Program-made: the position numbers and the translations under genes
Source of the DNA: Planctomycetota bacterium
Lineage (GTDB): Bacteria; Planctomycetota; Planctomycetia; Pirellulales; Pirellulaceae
Assembly: GCA_026692885.1 (NCBI GenBank)
Contig: JAPLNJ010000572.1
Coordinates: 1-17,235 of the forward strand
Length of the DNA: 17,235 nucleotides
Reading direction: 5' to 3'
The notes under the pieces: generated by a model
Told to the model about the DNA's origin: nothing
What the model saw: only the letters and a program-made list of their open reading frames with translations
Databases searched by the model: none
Part shown: piece after piece, positions 7,116 through 15,233 of the stretch
Layout of the letters: each line of letters begins with the position of its first letter
Position numbering within the stretch: position 1 is the stretch's first letter

Positions 7116-7664
7116 ATGGGTTCTCATGTATGCCCTTGGTGGGGCGGATATTTCCTCGATAATCGGCTGCGCCGCTGGCTCCATAATCCGGAGCGGATCC
7201 TCGCTCCGTACGTTCGGCCCGGCATAACCGCGTTGGATTTCGGCTGCGGAATGGGTATGTTCGCTATCGCCATGGCAAAGTTGGTGGGCGAAGCGGGCCG
7301 AGTCATTGCCGCCGATCTTCAGCCGCAGATGCTCCATGTGCTTCAGACACGCGCCCAGAAGGCGGGGGTTGCAGACCGCATTCGAACGCACCGTTGCGAG
7401 ATGGATAGAATTGGCCTGGACGAGCCGATTGACTTCGCCTTGGCCTGCTACTCGGCCCATGAAGTTCCCCATCTGGACCGACTGCTGACAGAACTTCACG
7501 GCTGCCTTCGCTCGCCGGGCAAGTTCCTGGTGATCGAGCCGATCGGGCATGTGACGGCGAAGGACTTCGCGAAGATGATGTCCCTGGCCGAACAGATTGG
7601 CTTTCGGGAAGGCGAACGTCCCCACGTCCGTCTCAGCCGGGCCGCGGTGCTGATGAAGGACTGA
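7116..7664 (+). CDS. Class I SAM-dependent methyltransferase
   Basis: The 182-residue product has the Rossmann-type methyltransferase motif I, LDFGCGMGMFAIAMA (about residues 40-54), and the acidic residue at the end of strand 2 (IAADLQP, D67) that normally holds the ribose of S-adenosylmethionine. Strand 4 appears as FALACYSAHEVPHLD. It resembles the Methyltransf_11/25 group. Nothing in the sequence identifies the substrate. The ATG at 7116 is preceded by a weak GGGTTCGAAG. It is the only plus-strand intact gene here and is transcribed divergently from the DUF5678 gene, with about 110 nt between the starts. Length is short but complete for a minimal member. Confidence 0.85.
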   Translation: MGSHVCPWWGGYFLDNRLRRWLHNPERILAPYVRPGITALDFGCGMGMFAIAMAKLVGEAGRVIAADLQPQMLHVLQTRAQKAGVADRIRTHRCEMDRIGLDEPIDFALACYSAHEVPHLDRLLTELHGCLRSPGKFLVIEPIGHVTAKDFAKMMSLAEQIGFREGERPHVRLSRAAVLMKD

Positions 7665-7675
7665 CGCAGGCCAGG

Positions 7676-7835
7676 CGCGTCGGGATCGCCGCGGTCGGTC
7701 ACCGTGAAGCCCAAGGAGAAGACTCCCGGCTGGTCGCAGGCCGCCCCCGGGCTCGAAGCGGAACTGGGGCGCACCGACGAACATTCGGCCCACGGTGATT
7801 TCCCGGCCCGCGGCATCCGTGAGGATTATCGACAT
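7676..7835 (-). other. Unresolved coding-like segment
   Basis: An ATG at 7835 opens a frame reading MSIILTDAAGREITVGRMFV and GAPQFRFEPGG. A neighbouring frame then continues ACDQPGVFSLGFTVTDRGDP and DAPGLRQSF. Read together they look like one short protein with a frameshift near 7745. I recognise no family and see no ribosome site. It could be a decayed fragment, or chance in GC-rich DNA. Confidence 0.25.
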
Positions 7836-7844
7836 AGAGGAACC

Positions 7845-7875
7845 GGAAGCAGCCGGAAGGCATCCGGCTGCTTCC
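7845..7875. terminator. Perfect 13-bp hairpin between convergent genes
   Basis: Positions 7845-7857 and 7863-7875 are perfect reverse complements (GGAAGCAGCCGGA) around a 5-nt loop. The hairpin lies between the 3' ends of the methyltransferase (plus) and the beta-helix gene (minus), where a bidirectional terminator would be expected. No T-tract follows on either side, so termination is inferred from position and stability only. Confidence 0.5.
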
Positions 7876-7921
7876 TCGGTCCGAGGGGTGCCCGCTTCCG
7901 TGCCGGACGGGGTTGCTGCGT

Positions 7922-10480
7922 TCAACCGACCCAGCTCAAATCGATCGCGGCCAGCGACAAGGCATTGCCGCCCGCGACCTGCTCCAGCAGGCTCCTCAAC
8001 GCGTCCTGATACGCCCGGGTCGGGTCGCCGCCGGTGGTCAGGGGATGGGCCTTCAACTCCTCGTTCGCCGCGTGGATCAGGTTGGCGACGCTGATGAACC
8101 CGTTGTCCAGTCCACCCGCAACATGGAATTGCGTGTAGTAACTGGCCCTCAGGCTGCTGGCATCGACCAGAGCCGTGCCGAGGTTCGCACTGTGCAGGAC
8201 GTTCAGTTCCGCCAGGACCATGACCGACGAGAGCTTGTAGGCCATATTCGAAGCGTTGGCCGTCAACCAGTTCCCCAGTTGCGAGACGCTGGTGATGGTC
8301 AGGTCCGCGCCGTTGGTGGCACTCGTCACCAGGTACAGGCCGTTCACGGCGGCCAAGTCGCCGCTGGTGATGACCTTCTGCCCGTTCTTGTTCGCCCACC
8401 AGCCGGCGCCGCCCTGGCCGAAGCCACCCACGTTCCCTTCCACGTAGGCAATGCCCGCCAGCCCGAAGTCCGAGCTTCCCTGGAAGTTGCCGATCCCGGC
8501 ATAGGTGGCCGTCACCGTGTAGTTTCCGGCCGGCAGTGCGACGTCCCACGAGGCCGAACCGGACCCGACGTTCACCGTCGAATTGGCCACGGTGTGGCCC
8601 GTCGCGTCGAGCACCGCGAGGTACGCCACCGCTCCCACGTTCACAATCGCCGTCGAACAAGACAAGTTCGCCGTGAACCGGACGGTGCCCACGGTGATCG
8701 GGTTCGCGGTGGCATCCAGCGTCATGGTCGTGACCGCCTTGGCGAAGACGATGGCCACGTCGCCGGCCTGTTCGTTGTAGTTGGTACCGCCGGTGAACAC
8801 CCAATGGGCCGTGCCGCCGGGAACATTGGTGAAGCTGCCGCCCAGGTCCAGGCTGCTGCCCAGCGCCCCGCCGTCCGCGTCCACGCCGGCCACCGAGCCG
8901 GTCGCGCCGTGCGCGGCCGCGTTGTACGTCCCGGTGTAGCCCGTGACCGACACGGCCGCGTCGGCCTTGGCGATGCCGAAGTACGCGAGGTTGCTGTCGG
9001 CGTCGGCATAGCCGGGGTCGCTGGCCGCGTAATGGGCCTCGACTGCGTACTCGCCCGCGTTGGTGGGAGCACCGGCGAGCGGCGTGCCGACATCGGCGGC
9101 GGCGTAGTAGGTGTACGACACCGGGCCGTGATCGGCGGCGCTGGCGGGATCGACGGTGGTGTGGACGTTCGCATCGGCGTAGACCGAGCCGCTGTAAGTC
9201 ACACTGTCGGCCGTCACGGTCAAGGTCGGCGTGACGGTCAGCTGGAGAGCGGCTTCGAACGCCCCGAGGTCCACGGTGCCGTTGACGATCCGCGGGAAAC
9301 CGGGGCCGCGTTGATCGTAGTCCAGACCGGCCGCCAGCGAATTGTCGCCCGCGTCGATGGCCGGACTGCCAGCCAGCAGGGCCTGGGTCCGCGTCGGCCC
9401 GCCGTTGTCTTGCAGCGGCCCCAGCCGCGGGTCCCCGCTGATCGTGTCGGGCAGCCCGCCGCTGCCGTCCTGGATCAGGTTGTGGCTGCCGGTGAGGGTG
9501 CCCTCGTTGTAGATATCCCCCCATTGCGTGCTGTCGGCCACAATGCTGTTGTTCAGCGTCAGCGTGCCATTGGAGAAGTTCGTGATGCCGATGCCCCCCG
9601 TGTTGCCGGAGATGGTGCTGTTGGTGATGGTCATCGACCCACCGTTGTCGATGCGCCCCGCGTTGCCGGAGACGGTGCTGTTGGTGACGGTCAGCGACGC
9701 CCCAAGGTCATTGAAGATCCCACCCCCCGAACTGCTGCCGAAGACGTTGTTGCCGTAGATCGTGCTGTTGGTGACCGTCAGCGACCCCCTAGAACTGTTG
9801 TACATCCCTCCTCCGTACTTGGCGGAGTTGCCGGAGATCGTGCTGTTGGCGACCGTCATCGACCTCCCAGTATCGATCCAGATCCCGCCGCCTGTGAAGC
9901 TGGCGGAGTTGCCGGAGATCGTGCTGTTGGTGACGGTCAGCGAACCCTGGTTGCCGATCCCGCCGCCTCTGCTGGCGGAGTTGCCGGAGATCGTGCTGTT
10001 GGTAACGGTCAGGTTTTCCGCATTCAGAATCGCACCACCGAAGGAGTCCCCGGTCAACTTGCCGCCGGTGAGCTTGAGGCCTTCGATGGTCACCTCGCGG
10101 GCCACACCTCCGTTGCCGTCGTCGACGTTGAAGATCCGCGAACGGTCGTTGGCGTTGATGGTCAGCCGGTCGGCACCGGGGCCGCGGATCTCGACGGCAT
10201 CGGTGATCGCCAGCTGGCTTCCGCCCAGGGTGATCGTGCCCGTCAAGCCGGCGGCGAAGGTGATGGTGTCGGCCCCGGCATGGGCGTTGGCCTGCCCGAT
10301 AGCATCGCGGAGCGATCCGGCACCGGCGTCCGCCAGGCTGGTGACGGCGAACGTCGTCAGCAACTGGCGCGGTTCCAGCGATTCAAGCAGTAGGCGGCGC
10401 GACAAACAAACGTCCCGCTTCTGCCGGTTGTTGTTCTTACGCGACGGGCGGAGGTTCCGCTTCCAGATTTTCCAACTCAT
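7922..10480 (-). CDS. Right-handed beta-helix surface protein with LEPR-XLL leader
   Basis: The 852-residue product has a basic N-terminus and then [14 protein letters not shown] (residues 28-41), the LEPR-XLL motif found at the start of large planctomycete surface or secreted proteins. Residues about 43-345 form a parallel beta-helix with repeated [17 protein letters not shown] coils. [18 protein letters not shown] through GTVDLGAFE (about 368-409) is the choice-of-anchor Q type end of such helices. Beta-sandwich modules follow (about 412-640, MBG- or Ig-like), then a C-terminal domain from about 690 with GWWANKNGQ, a motif seen at the end of other planctomycete surface proteins. I chose the ATG at 10480 because GGAAAGGA lies about 7 nt upstream; the longer frame begins at an unlikely start. 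Function is probably adhesion or glycan contact at the cell surface; that is inference. Confidence 0.88.
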   Translation of the reverse strand: MSWKIWKRNLRPSRKNNNRQKRDVCLSRRLLLESLEPRQLLTTFAVTSLADAGAGSLRDAIGQANAHAGADTITFAAGLTGTITLGGSQLAITDAVEIRGPGADRLTINANDRSRIFNVDDGNGGVAREVTIEGLKLTGGKLTGDSFGGAILNAENLTVTNSTISGNSASRGGGIGNQGSLTVTNSTISGNSASFTGGGIWIDTGRSMTVANSTISGNSAKYGGGMYNSSRGSLTVTNSTIYGNNVFGSSSGGGIFNDLGASLTVTNSTVSGNAGRIDNGGSMTITNSTISGNTGGIGITNFSNGTLTLNNSIVADSTQWGDIYNEGTLTGSHNLIQDGSGGLPDTISGDPRLGPLQDNGGPTRTQALLAGSPAIDAGDNSLAAGLDYDQRGPGFPRIVNGTVDLGAFEAALQLTVTPTLTVTADSVTYSGSVYADANVHTTVDPASAADHGPVSYTYYAAADVGTPLAGAPTNAGEYAVEAHYAASDPGYADADSNLAYFGIAKADAAVSVTGYTGTYNAAAHGATGSVAGVDADGGALGSSLDLGGSFTNVPGGTAHWVFTGGTNYNEQAGDVAIVFAKAVTTMTLDATANPITVGTVRFTANLSCSTAIVNVGAVAYLAVLDATGHTVANSTVNVGSGSASWDVALPAGNYTVTATYAGIGNFQGSSDFGLAGIAYVEGNVGGFGQGGAGWWANKNGQKVITSGDLAAVNGLYLVTSATNGADLTITSVSQLGNWLTANASNMAYKLSSVMVLAELNVLHSANLGTALVDASSLRASYYTQFHVAGGLDNGFISVANLIHAANEELKAHPLTTGGDPTRAYQDALRSLLEQVAGGNALSLAAIDLSWVG
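9602..10015 (-). repeat. Six-copy coding repeat of the beta-helix coil
   Basis: A sequence beginning GTTGCCGGAGAT on the plus strand recurs at 9602, 9662, 9749 (one change), 9827, 9908 and 9980. The spacings are 60, 87, 78, 81 and 72 nt, all multiples of three. Each copy encodes one NSTISGN coil turn, so the array adds or removes whole coils without breaking frame. The near-identity at DNA level suggests recent duplication or conversion. Confidence 0.75.
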
Positions 10481-10661
10481 GGCTAAGTCCTTTCCATAAC
10501 GAGTACGTGGCACTAACTCAGTCGATTTCTCTCCAGTGATTGATGACAAAGAAATCCGACAGGCGAATCATCTTTTTGTCAGTTCCCCCCGTTTGGCAAC
10601 GTTGACAATTCATTGTCGATCTTTCGCCTGGAATGGCCCAGGCACAGCTCCAGCGGACGTC
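10481..10661. other. Intergenic region upstream of the beta-helix gene
   Basis: This 181-nt spacer should contain the beta-helix promoter. A short palindrome, GACAAT-TC-ATTGTC, at 10604-10617 could be an operator or part of a promoter. No clear -35/-10 pair with normal spacing was found. Confidence 0.25.
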
Positions 10662-12055
10662 TTACGCCGTCCGGCTCCGCCAGGGGGCCGGCACATCGTC
10701 CAAGGCTTCGTCGGGCACCACAAACGAGGCCGCGAGCAGCTCGCGGTTGTCGTTCACCAGGTCGGGGAACCGCAGGCCCGGCAGCAGCTCCACCGCGAAA
10801 ATCTCCTGCAACGCGTCTTCGAACTTCACGTACGCCACGGTCCGGCCGGTTTCAATGTTCACGACCCACACCCCGCAGCTACGCTCCTGCAGCCGCTCGA
10901 CCAGCGGAATGCCGCTGAACACGGCCGACTCGCGGACCTGCGACAGGCCGATGAAGGCCAGCGGGCCGGCGAAGCACAGACCGCGCGTAAAGCCCGGCAG
11001 CTGGGCGATCGCTTCGTACCGCCCCGTGGCCAAGTCCACCGTGCCGAGCGAGCCGGTCCCCGACTCCAAGAGCCACAACCGGCCCGCGTGCCAGCGCGGC
11101 GAGTGGGGCATCGACAGGCCGCGGACGAGGATCTCGTTCTGCTCGACGTCGATCAGCAGGCCGCCGTCGCGCTTATTGGCCCGCCATCCGCCCGGCTCGT
11201 GGGTTTCCCCCAGGGCCGTGACGTACCGCACCCGGCCGTCACGGACCGCCAAACCGTTCAGGTGGCAGCGGTCGCCCGGCGTCAGGTGCTGGACGAACCA
11301 TGGCCGCCACCGCGGCACAAAGCTGTAGTCGGGGTGCCGGGTGGCCAGGCAAGAGAACTGGGTGTTGACGAACCACAGTTCGGCCTCGTCACGGTCGGGA
11401 GGGGCGGAGTCGGGCGCGGGCGGGGACGGGGGCTTCCCTCGCTTACGCTGCGGGTTTCCATATCCTCGCTTACGCTTCGGGTTACTTTCTCCTCGCTTGC
11501 GCTTCGGGCTTGTATTTGCTGGCTGGCGCTGCGGGGGACCCAGGCCATCTCGTGGATTTGCACGTCCCCCGTGGCATGGACGGTCCGCGGCAGGAAGCAG
11601 GCGTCGTGTTTGTCGGGCGGATCCAGCTTCCGGGCGACGGCCGGGGTGTTGTGATACTCGCAGATCTCCAACTCCGTGCCGATCGCCAGTCGCCCACCGC
11701 GGACGGCCATCCCCATGGGCTTGGGGAAACAGCGGAAGTGCGTGTTCAGCAGGCCCTGGTCCGACCGCAGCAACACCAGCCGGCCGGCCTGATAGGTGCT
11801 CACGGCCACGGACGACCGCAGCTCGTTCAGGATCGCCGAGAAGCTCGTGGTATGGACACTGCGGAGCGGCTCCAGACCGGCCGGGCCTCCGTCGGGACCG
11901 GGCGGCGCCGCGTTCGGCCGTTGGTGACGAGGCGCATTCGCCGGTTCGGAATCGCTAACAGCCGGTTTGGCTTGACGTTGGGCGACGTCCTCCAGGACCA
12001 GACCATCAGATAATGCCGGCAAGGCTTCACGATGTGGACAAGCGGAATCCGCCAT
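10662..12055 (-). pseudogene. TIGR03032 family protein, interrupted by a tandem repeat and a frameshift
   Basis: The first half reads in one frame (SVHTTSFSAILNELRSSVAV, STYQAGRLVLLRSD, DVQIHEMAW) and the second in another (ELWFVNTQFSCLA, RCHLNGLAVRDGRVRYVTAL, PHSPRWHAGRLWLLESG, GFTRGLCFAGPLAFIGLSQV). Together these span a whole TIGR03032 protein, a likely propeller of unknown function. Between HEMAW (11540) and ELWF (11381) about 158 nt have been gained, including a 27-bp tandem repeat; the net change is not a multiple of three, so the second half is out of frame. As written, the first frame ends at 11282. The N-terminus MADSACPHREALPALSDG and the PAVSDSEP segment copy the start of the kinase gene upstream. 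The ATG at 12055 has only a weak ribosome site (AAAGG, 12 nt away). A sequencing slip at the run of five C near 11535 could also explain the shift. Confidence 0.75.
11438..11537. repeat. 27-bp tandem repeat inside the TIGR03032 gene
   Basis: Units occupy 11438-11464, 11465-11491 and 11492-11518, with a partial fourth to about 11537. Each begins CTCGCTTACGCTGCGGGT or a close variant, followed by a variable 7-9 nt. On the minus strand they encode ARSASE/TRSVSE-type peptides. I associate this short repeat with planctomycete genomes, where it occurs between genes and inside coding regions; that is from general knowledge, not a search. Confidence 0.8.
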
Positions 12056-12099
12056 AAGAGGGGGGCCTTTCAAGTTCGATTCGCGGGTGGTGCCGTGCC

Positions 12100-12128
12100 T
12101 CTATAGGGATTAACGGAAAACCTGACAG
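12100..12128 (-). promoter_or_regulatory. Candidate promoter of the TIGR03032 gene, duplicated from the kinase gene
   Basis: On the minus strand, CTGTCA (12123-12128) and TATAGA (12100-12105) are separated by 17 nt. The same arrangement occurs upstream of the kinase gene. Conservation of both elements and their spacing while the surrounding sequence has drifted supports a real promoter. It might instead be read by the local ECF sigma factor, with CTGTCAGG as its -35 element. Confidence 0.4.
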
Positions 12129-12145
12129 CACTTTCTTGCCGGACG
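12111..12145. repeat. 35-bp direct repeat, copy 1
   Basis: Identical to 15170-15204. It starts 56 nt upstream of the TIGR03032 ATG, the same distance as the other copy from the kinase ATG. It contains the -35 part of the candidate promoter. Confidence 0.9.
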
Positions 12146-12375
12146 AGCCGAGTACCTGCGCGCAGTCAGGCAGCCCGCGGAAATTGACCTACGCGGCACG
12201 AAGGACGGGCAATCCTGTCCGTCCCACGGGCAGGCGATTTTCTGTGGGCTATTTCGAGCTAAGGTCAGTGAGGCCACTGGCCACTGGCCGCGGCCGCCGT
12301 CGCCGTCGCCGCTGGCTCCGGGTTAAACGAGCTAGGGCAAGGACTTAGCACGTCTACAGGGGTGCCTCCGCACTC
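12146..12375. other. Spacer between the WD40 remainder and the TIGR03032 promoter
   Basis: No gene is recognised. A 6-bp-stem hairpin (GGACGG/CCGTCC) lies at 12203-12224. A GC-rich low-complexity stretch of CCGTCG units is at about 12297-12312. Neither looks like a strong terminator, so read-through from the kinase gene into TIGR03032 is possible. Confidence 0.35.
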
Positions 12376-13101
12376 CTACGGTTCCCGTGCGAGCCGCGTT
12401 GCGGGAACGCGCCGGTAAAACTCCGCCGCGGTCAACAACTGAATTTGGCCATCCTCCGTCTCGATATCGTAGACCAACTCCTTTTCCACGGCGTCCAGGT
12501 TGCCGTCGAACAGCTGTCCCGCGGCGGTGAAGCTCGCGGTCTGGCCGTCGCGGAGCAGCGCGAGCACCCAGCGGGGCGCTCCGGAGACGGCTTCCCAGGC
12601 CGTCACGCGACTGCCGTTGTCGCAGGCGGCCAGCACGCCCGGCGGCGAGAAGGACAACGACAGCACCGCTGCGTTGGCATACGGCAGCACGTGCAGCAGC
12701 GTACCGTCGGACTTCCAGATCCGCACCGCACCGTCGTTGCCGGAAGAAGCCAGTCGGTCGCCTTCCCCAGACCAGGCGACCGCCCACACCTCGTCGGTGT
12801 GCCCGCTCAGGGTGTGCTCCAACTCCCAGGCGGACGTCCAGATTTGCACCGTCCGTGCGCGCATCCGGGCGACGGCCAGCCGGCTGCCGTCAGGGCTCCA
12901 GGCGATGTGGACGGCGTCGCCCTCGCCCTCCAGCGTCGGACCGGGGGCCAGATCGGAATTCCACAACCTGACCTGTCCCTTGGCCTGGGCGGCGAGCCAG
13001 CGGCCGTCTGGACTCCACGCCAGCCCCCAGACCCAGCCCTCCGCATCGAGGACCTTCTGCAACTGACCAGCGGCATCCCAAATGTGAATCTTGCCGCGCT
13101 G
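12376..13101 (-). pseudogene. Detached C-terminal WD40 propeller of the Ser/Thr kinase
   Basis: This is the downstream part of the kinase gene, cut off by the TGA at 13102-13104. It is in the same reading frame as the kinase. It starts at the end of the third blade (GKIHIWDAAGQ) and contains four more WD40 blades: AWSPDGRWLAA to VRLWN, AWSPDGSRLAV to VQIWT, AWSGEGDRLAS to VRIWK, and LSFSPPGVLAA to VTAWE. With three blades upstream this makes a full seven-bladed propeller, which argues strongly that it was one gene. The C-terminus (KELVYDIETEDGQIQLLTAA, then EFYRR) is the tail often seen on planctomycete WD40 proteins. It has no start codon or ribosome site worth naming; only a TTG at 13062. 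It is probably not translated on its own. Confidence 0.75.
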
Positions 13102-15114
13102 TCACCCGAGGCGAGTCGGCCGCTGACGGGATCCCAGGTGACGGAAACGGTGCAGCCGGCGTGGCCGCGCAGCACGCGCACGTCGTGCAGTTGGCAATCC
13201 CAAACCCGCACGAGTTTGTCGAAGCCGGTCGTCGCCAACCGCCAACCGCCGGCCGTCGGCCGACCAGGCGAGCAGCTGCACGCCACGCGTATGGGCACCG
13301 ACTTGCCGGTGCCGCACCTGCCCGTCCGGCGACAGCAGGTGCAGCTCGCCCTGGCCGCTCGACATCGCCAACACTTGGCCATCGGGGCTGAAACGCACGC
13401 CACGGACTTTCCCGCTGAAACTCGGCGCCAGCGCGTCCGTCGGGGCCGCAAACCGCACTTGCCAACGGCGGATGCCGGGGAGACGGGCGGGCCGGGGAAG
13501 AATCCCCGTGAGAATCCCCGAGTCCGGTCCCAACTGCCAGCGCGCCGCGCCGTCTGGCGGAGCCGGCGGCCAACTCGCCCACGGCGTAGCTGGCGGGGGA
13601 CCGCTGCCTTCCGCCACGATCTTGACGCCCTCCGCAGGGCTGTCGCTCACCGTCTGGCCGTGCGGCCCCCGGAGGTAGATGACGATTCCCCCGACCGCCG
13701 CGGCGAGAACACCCGACGCCAGCACCAGCCGCCAGCCGATCCGCTGCCGCCGCCAGGGAGGCAATACCGCGCGGTTGAATGCTGGTTCGGGCGCGGAAGT
13801 GGGTTGGGACTCCGTCCCGACCTGCTCGGGGCGGAGTCCCGAGCTGCTCTGGTCGGGACGGAGTCCCAACCTACTTCCGGATGCGTGCGACGGCGGCTCG
13901 ACGAAGGACAGGCTGCCGCAGTACGTCTGGTGGTCTTTCGCTGCGATCGTGTCGGTGCCGGCCGGCGCGCGTTTCGCGTGGGTCACCAACGGCTGCAGAG
14001 CGCTCCCCGTGGCCCACGGCGCCAACGCGGCGGCGACCTCCGCAGCATAGGCATAGCGCCGCTCCGGATCTTTGGCAAGCATGCGTTCCAAGACCGCCGC
14101 CAACCCTTCCGGCACTTCCGCTCGCCGTTGGCGGATCGGCTGAATCTCCTCGGCGGCCAACGCCCACAGCTTCTTCACGATGCTGCGGTGTCCGCCGCCG
14201 ACCAACGGCGCCGCCCCGCTCAGCAGCTTGTACAGCGTCGCGCCCAAGCTGTAGAGATCCGCGCGGTGGTCCACAGCGCGGGCCTCGTCGCCCTGCTCGG
14301 GAGCCATGTAGTCCAAGGTCCCCATCACATACCGGCCTGCAGGCGCCGGGTCGTCGGCATCCCCGCGCAGGTAAGCGACCCCGAAATCCAGGATCTTGAC
14401 GGTCCCCTGCCGGTCGACCATAAGATTCGACGGCTTCACGTCCCGATGCACGATGCCGCGCTCGTGCGCATGCTGGAGTCCCAGCGCCGCCTGGCGGACG
14501 ATCTCGCAGGCCTCCGCCACCGGCAGCGGGCCGCCTTGCTCGAGCAGGGCGGAGACATCGACGCCGTCCACATACTCCATGACGAGAAACAGGACGCCGT
14601 TTTCCTCGCCGGCATCCGTCGGCCGCACGATGTGCGGATGGTCCAACTGGCCTACCAAACGGATTTCACGTTCAAAGCGGGCCACCGCTTCCGCCTGCCG
14701 GCCTCTTCCGGGCAACAGCACTTTCAGCGCCATCACCCTTTCCAACCGCGTGTGCACGACCTTGAAGACCGCCCCCATTCCACCGGCCCCCAGTTTCGCC
14801 ACCAGCCGATATTGACGGGTCGAAGCGAGCACGGGTTCGACATCGCTAACTGCCGGACCGCCTTGACGTTGGGCGCGGATGAGATCAGCCAGCGCCTGCT
14901 GGCATTCCGCCTCGCGCTCGTACCCATCGACGGGTGCGGGACTCCGCAACAGAGCCCACAGCTCGTCCCCGGCTCCCGGCAACCCTTCCAGCACGTCTGT
15001 GCAATGGCCGCAGTGCTCCAGGTGCTGACCGATTTGCTCCGATCGGCCGTCCGAGAGCAGGCCCACGGAGAAGGCCGCCAGATCGTCGCGATGGGGACAA
15101 CGGGAATCCAACAT
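13102..15114 (-). CDS. Membrane Ser/Thr protein kinase with zinc-finger-like N-terminus, truncated in its WD40 propeller
   Basis: The 670-residue product opens with an anti-sigma-like zinc-finger motif (HLEHCGHC, H31/C35/C38; also C6/H8). The Hanks-type kinase domain spans about 103-370: glycine loop GAGGMGAVF (109-117), catalytic lysine in ALKVL (K131), HRDVKPSN (D225), DFG (243-245) and APEQ (271-274). All key residues are present, so it should phosphorylate Ser/Thr. A linker with an inverted repeat precedes one membrane span (about 459-482). Beyond it the propeller starts: two blades are readable before a 7-bp duplication at 13233-13246 shifts the frame, giving about 43 junk residues and TGA at 13102. 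The ATG at 15114 has GGAGG 10 nt upstream. The ECF sigma gene lies just upstream on the same strand, and such pairs are known in planctomycetes. The truncated protein would keep an active cytoplasmic kinase but lose most of its sensor. Confidence 0.85.
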   Translation of the reverse strand: MLDSRCPHRDDLAAFSVGLLSDGRSEQIGQHLEHCGHCTDVLEGLPGAGDELWALLRSPAPVDGYEREAECQQALADLIRAQRQGGPAVSDVEPVLASTRQYRLVAKLGAGGMGAVFKVVHTRLERVMALKVLLPGRGRQAEAVARFEREIRLVGQLDHPHIVRPTDAGEENGVLFLVMEYVDGVDVSALLEQGGPLPVAEACEIVRQAALGLQHAHERGIVHRDVKPSNLMVDRQGTVKILDFGVAYLRGDADDPAPAGRYVMGTLDYMAPEQGDEARAVDHRADLYSLGATLYKLLSGAAPLVGGGHRSIVKKLWALAAEEIQPIRQRRAEVPEGLAAVLERMLAKDPERRYAYAAEVAAALAPWATGSALQPLVTHAKRAPAGTDTIAAKDHQTYCGSLSFVEPPSHASGSRLGLRPDQSSSGLRPEQVGTESQPTSAPEPAFNRAVLPPWRRQRIGWRLVLASGVLAAAVGGIVIYLRGPHGQTVSDSPAEGVKIVAEGSGPPPATPWASWPPAPPDGAARWQLGPDSGILTGILPRPARLPGIRRWQVRFAAPTDALAPSFSGKVRGVRFSPDGQVLAMSSGQGELHLLSPDGQVRHRQVGAHTRGVQLLAWSADGRRLAVGDDRLRQTRAGLGLPTARRARAARPRRLHRFRHLGSRQRPTRLG
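13233..13246. repeat. 7-bp tandem duplication causing a frameshift
   Basis: CGCCAAC occurs twice in a row (13233-13239, 13240-13246), followed by CGCC. Removing one copy restores the minus-strand reading DGRRLATTGFDKLVRVWD, a perfect WD40 blade. This is the first frameshift of the kinase gene. Confidence 0.85.
13797..13876. repeat. 80-bp inverted repeat inside the kinase linker
   Basis: Arms 13797-13822 and 13851-13876 are 26 nt each and match at 25 positions as reverse complements. The 28-nt loop holds a third partial copy (GGAGTCCC) and a small inner stem. In the minus-strand coding frame it gives SRLGLRPDQSSSGLRPEQVG, a low-complexity insert between kinase and membrane segment. The repeat type resembles interspersed planctomycete palindromes. 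Confidence 0.8.
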
Positions 15115-15158
15115 GAGTCCGACGCCTCCGAGAATCGAGCGGCGCGGCGGGACGCCCC

Positions 15159-15187
15159 TCCATAAAGAATAACGGAAAACCTGACAG
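15159..15187 (-). promoter_or_regulatory. Candidate promoter of the kinase gene
   Basis: On the minus strand, CTGTCA (15182-15187) and TATGGA (15159-15164) lie 17 nt apart, about 45 nt upstream of the ATG at 15114. The same pair precedes the TIGR03032 gene. A further CTGTCAGG copy on the same strand lies at 15313-15320, just after the ECF stop codon. This could be a housekeeping promoter or the target of the adjacent ECF sigma factor. Confidence 0.4.
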
Positions 15188-15204
15188 CACTTTCTTGCCG
15201 GACG
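15170..15204. repeat. 35-bp direct repeat, copy 2
   Basis: Identical to 12111-12145 and placed 56 nt upstream of the kinase ATG. The similarity continues beyond it on both sides, into the 5' UTR and first codons in one direction and a GAGTA segment in the other. Confidence 0.9.
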
Positions 15205-15233
15205 GGCCCGAGTAAGCATCGGTCGAGAAATAA

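Noticed and set aside
7010..9524. Very long minus-strand frame joined to the DUF5678 gene
   Set aside because: Its upstream part is an out-of-frame reading of the beta-helix gene and of the antisense of the methyltransferase; the real DUF5678 start is at 7007 with a ribosome site.
7913..10393. 826-codon plus-strand frame opposite the beta-helix gene
   Set aside because: Its His/Arg/Val-rich repetitive composition mirrors the repeats on the other strand; no start signal or domain.
11438..11537. Possible CRISPR-like array (27-bp units)
   Set aside because: Repeats are directly adjacent with only a variable 7-9 nt part and no spacers of constant length; no cas genes.
11530..11545. Programmed frameshift at the run of five C in the TIGR03032 gene
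   Set aside because: No slippery heptamer with a downstream structure was evident, and the site is at the edge of an inserted repeat, so mutation or sequencing error is simpler.
13102..13104. TGA read as selenocysteine or tryptophan in the kinase gene
   Set aside because: The codons before it are out-of-frame junk created by the 7-bp duplication, so the TGA is an accident of frame rather than a recoded site.
12445..15165. 906-codon plus-strand frame opposite the kinase-WD40 gene
   Set aside because: Antisense shadow of a gene with clear kinase and WD40 motifs.
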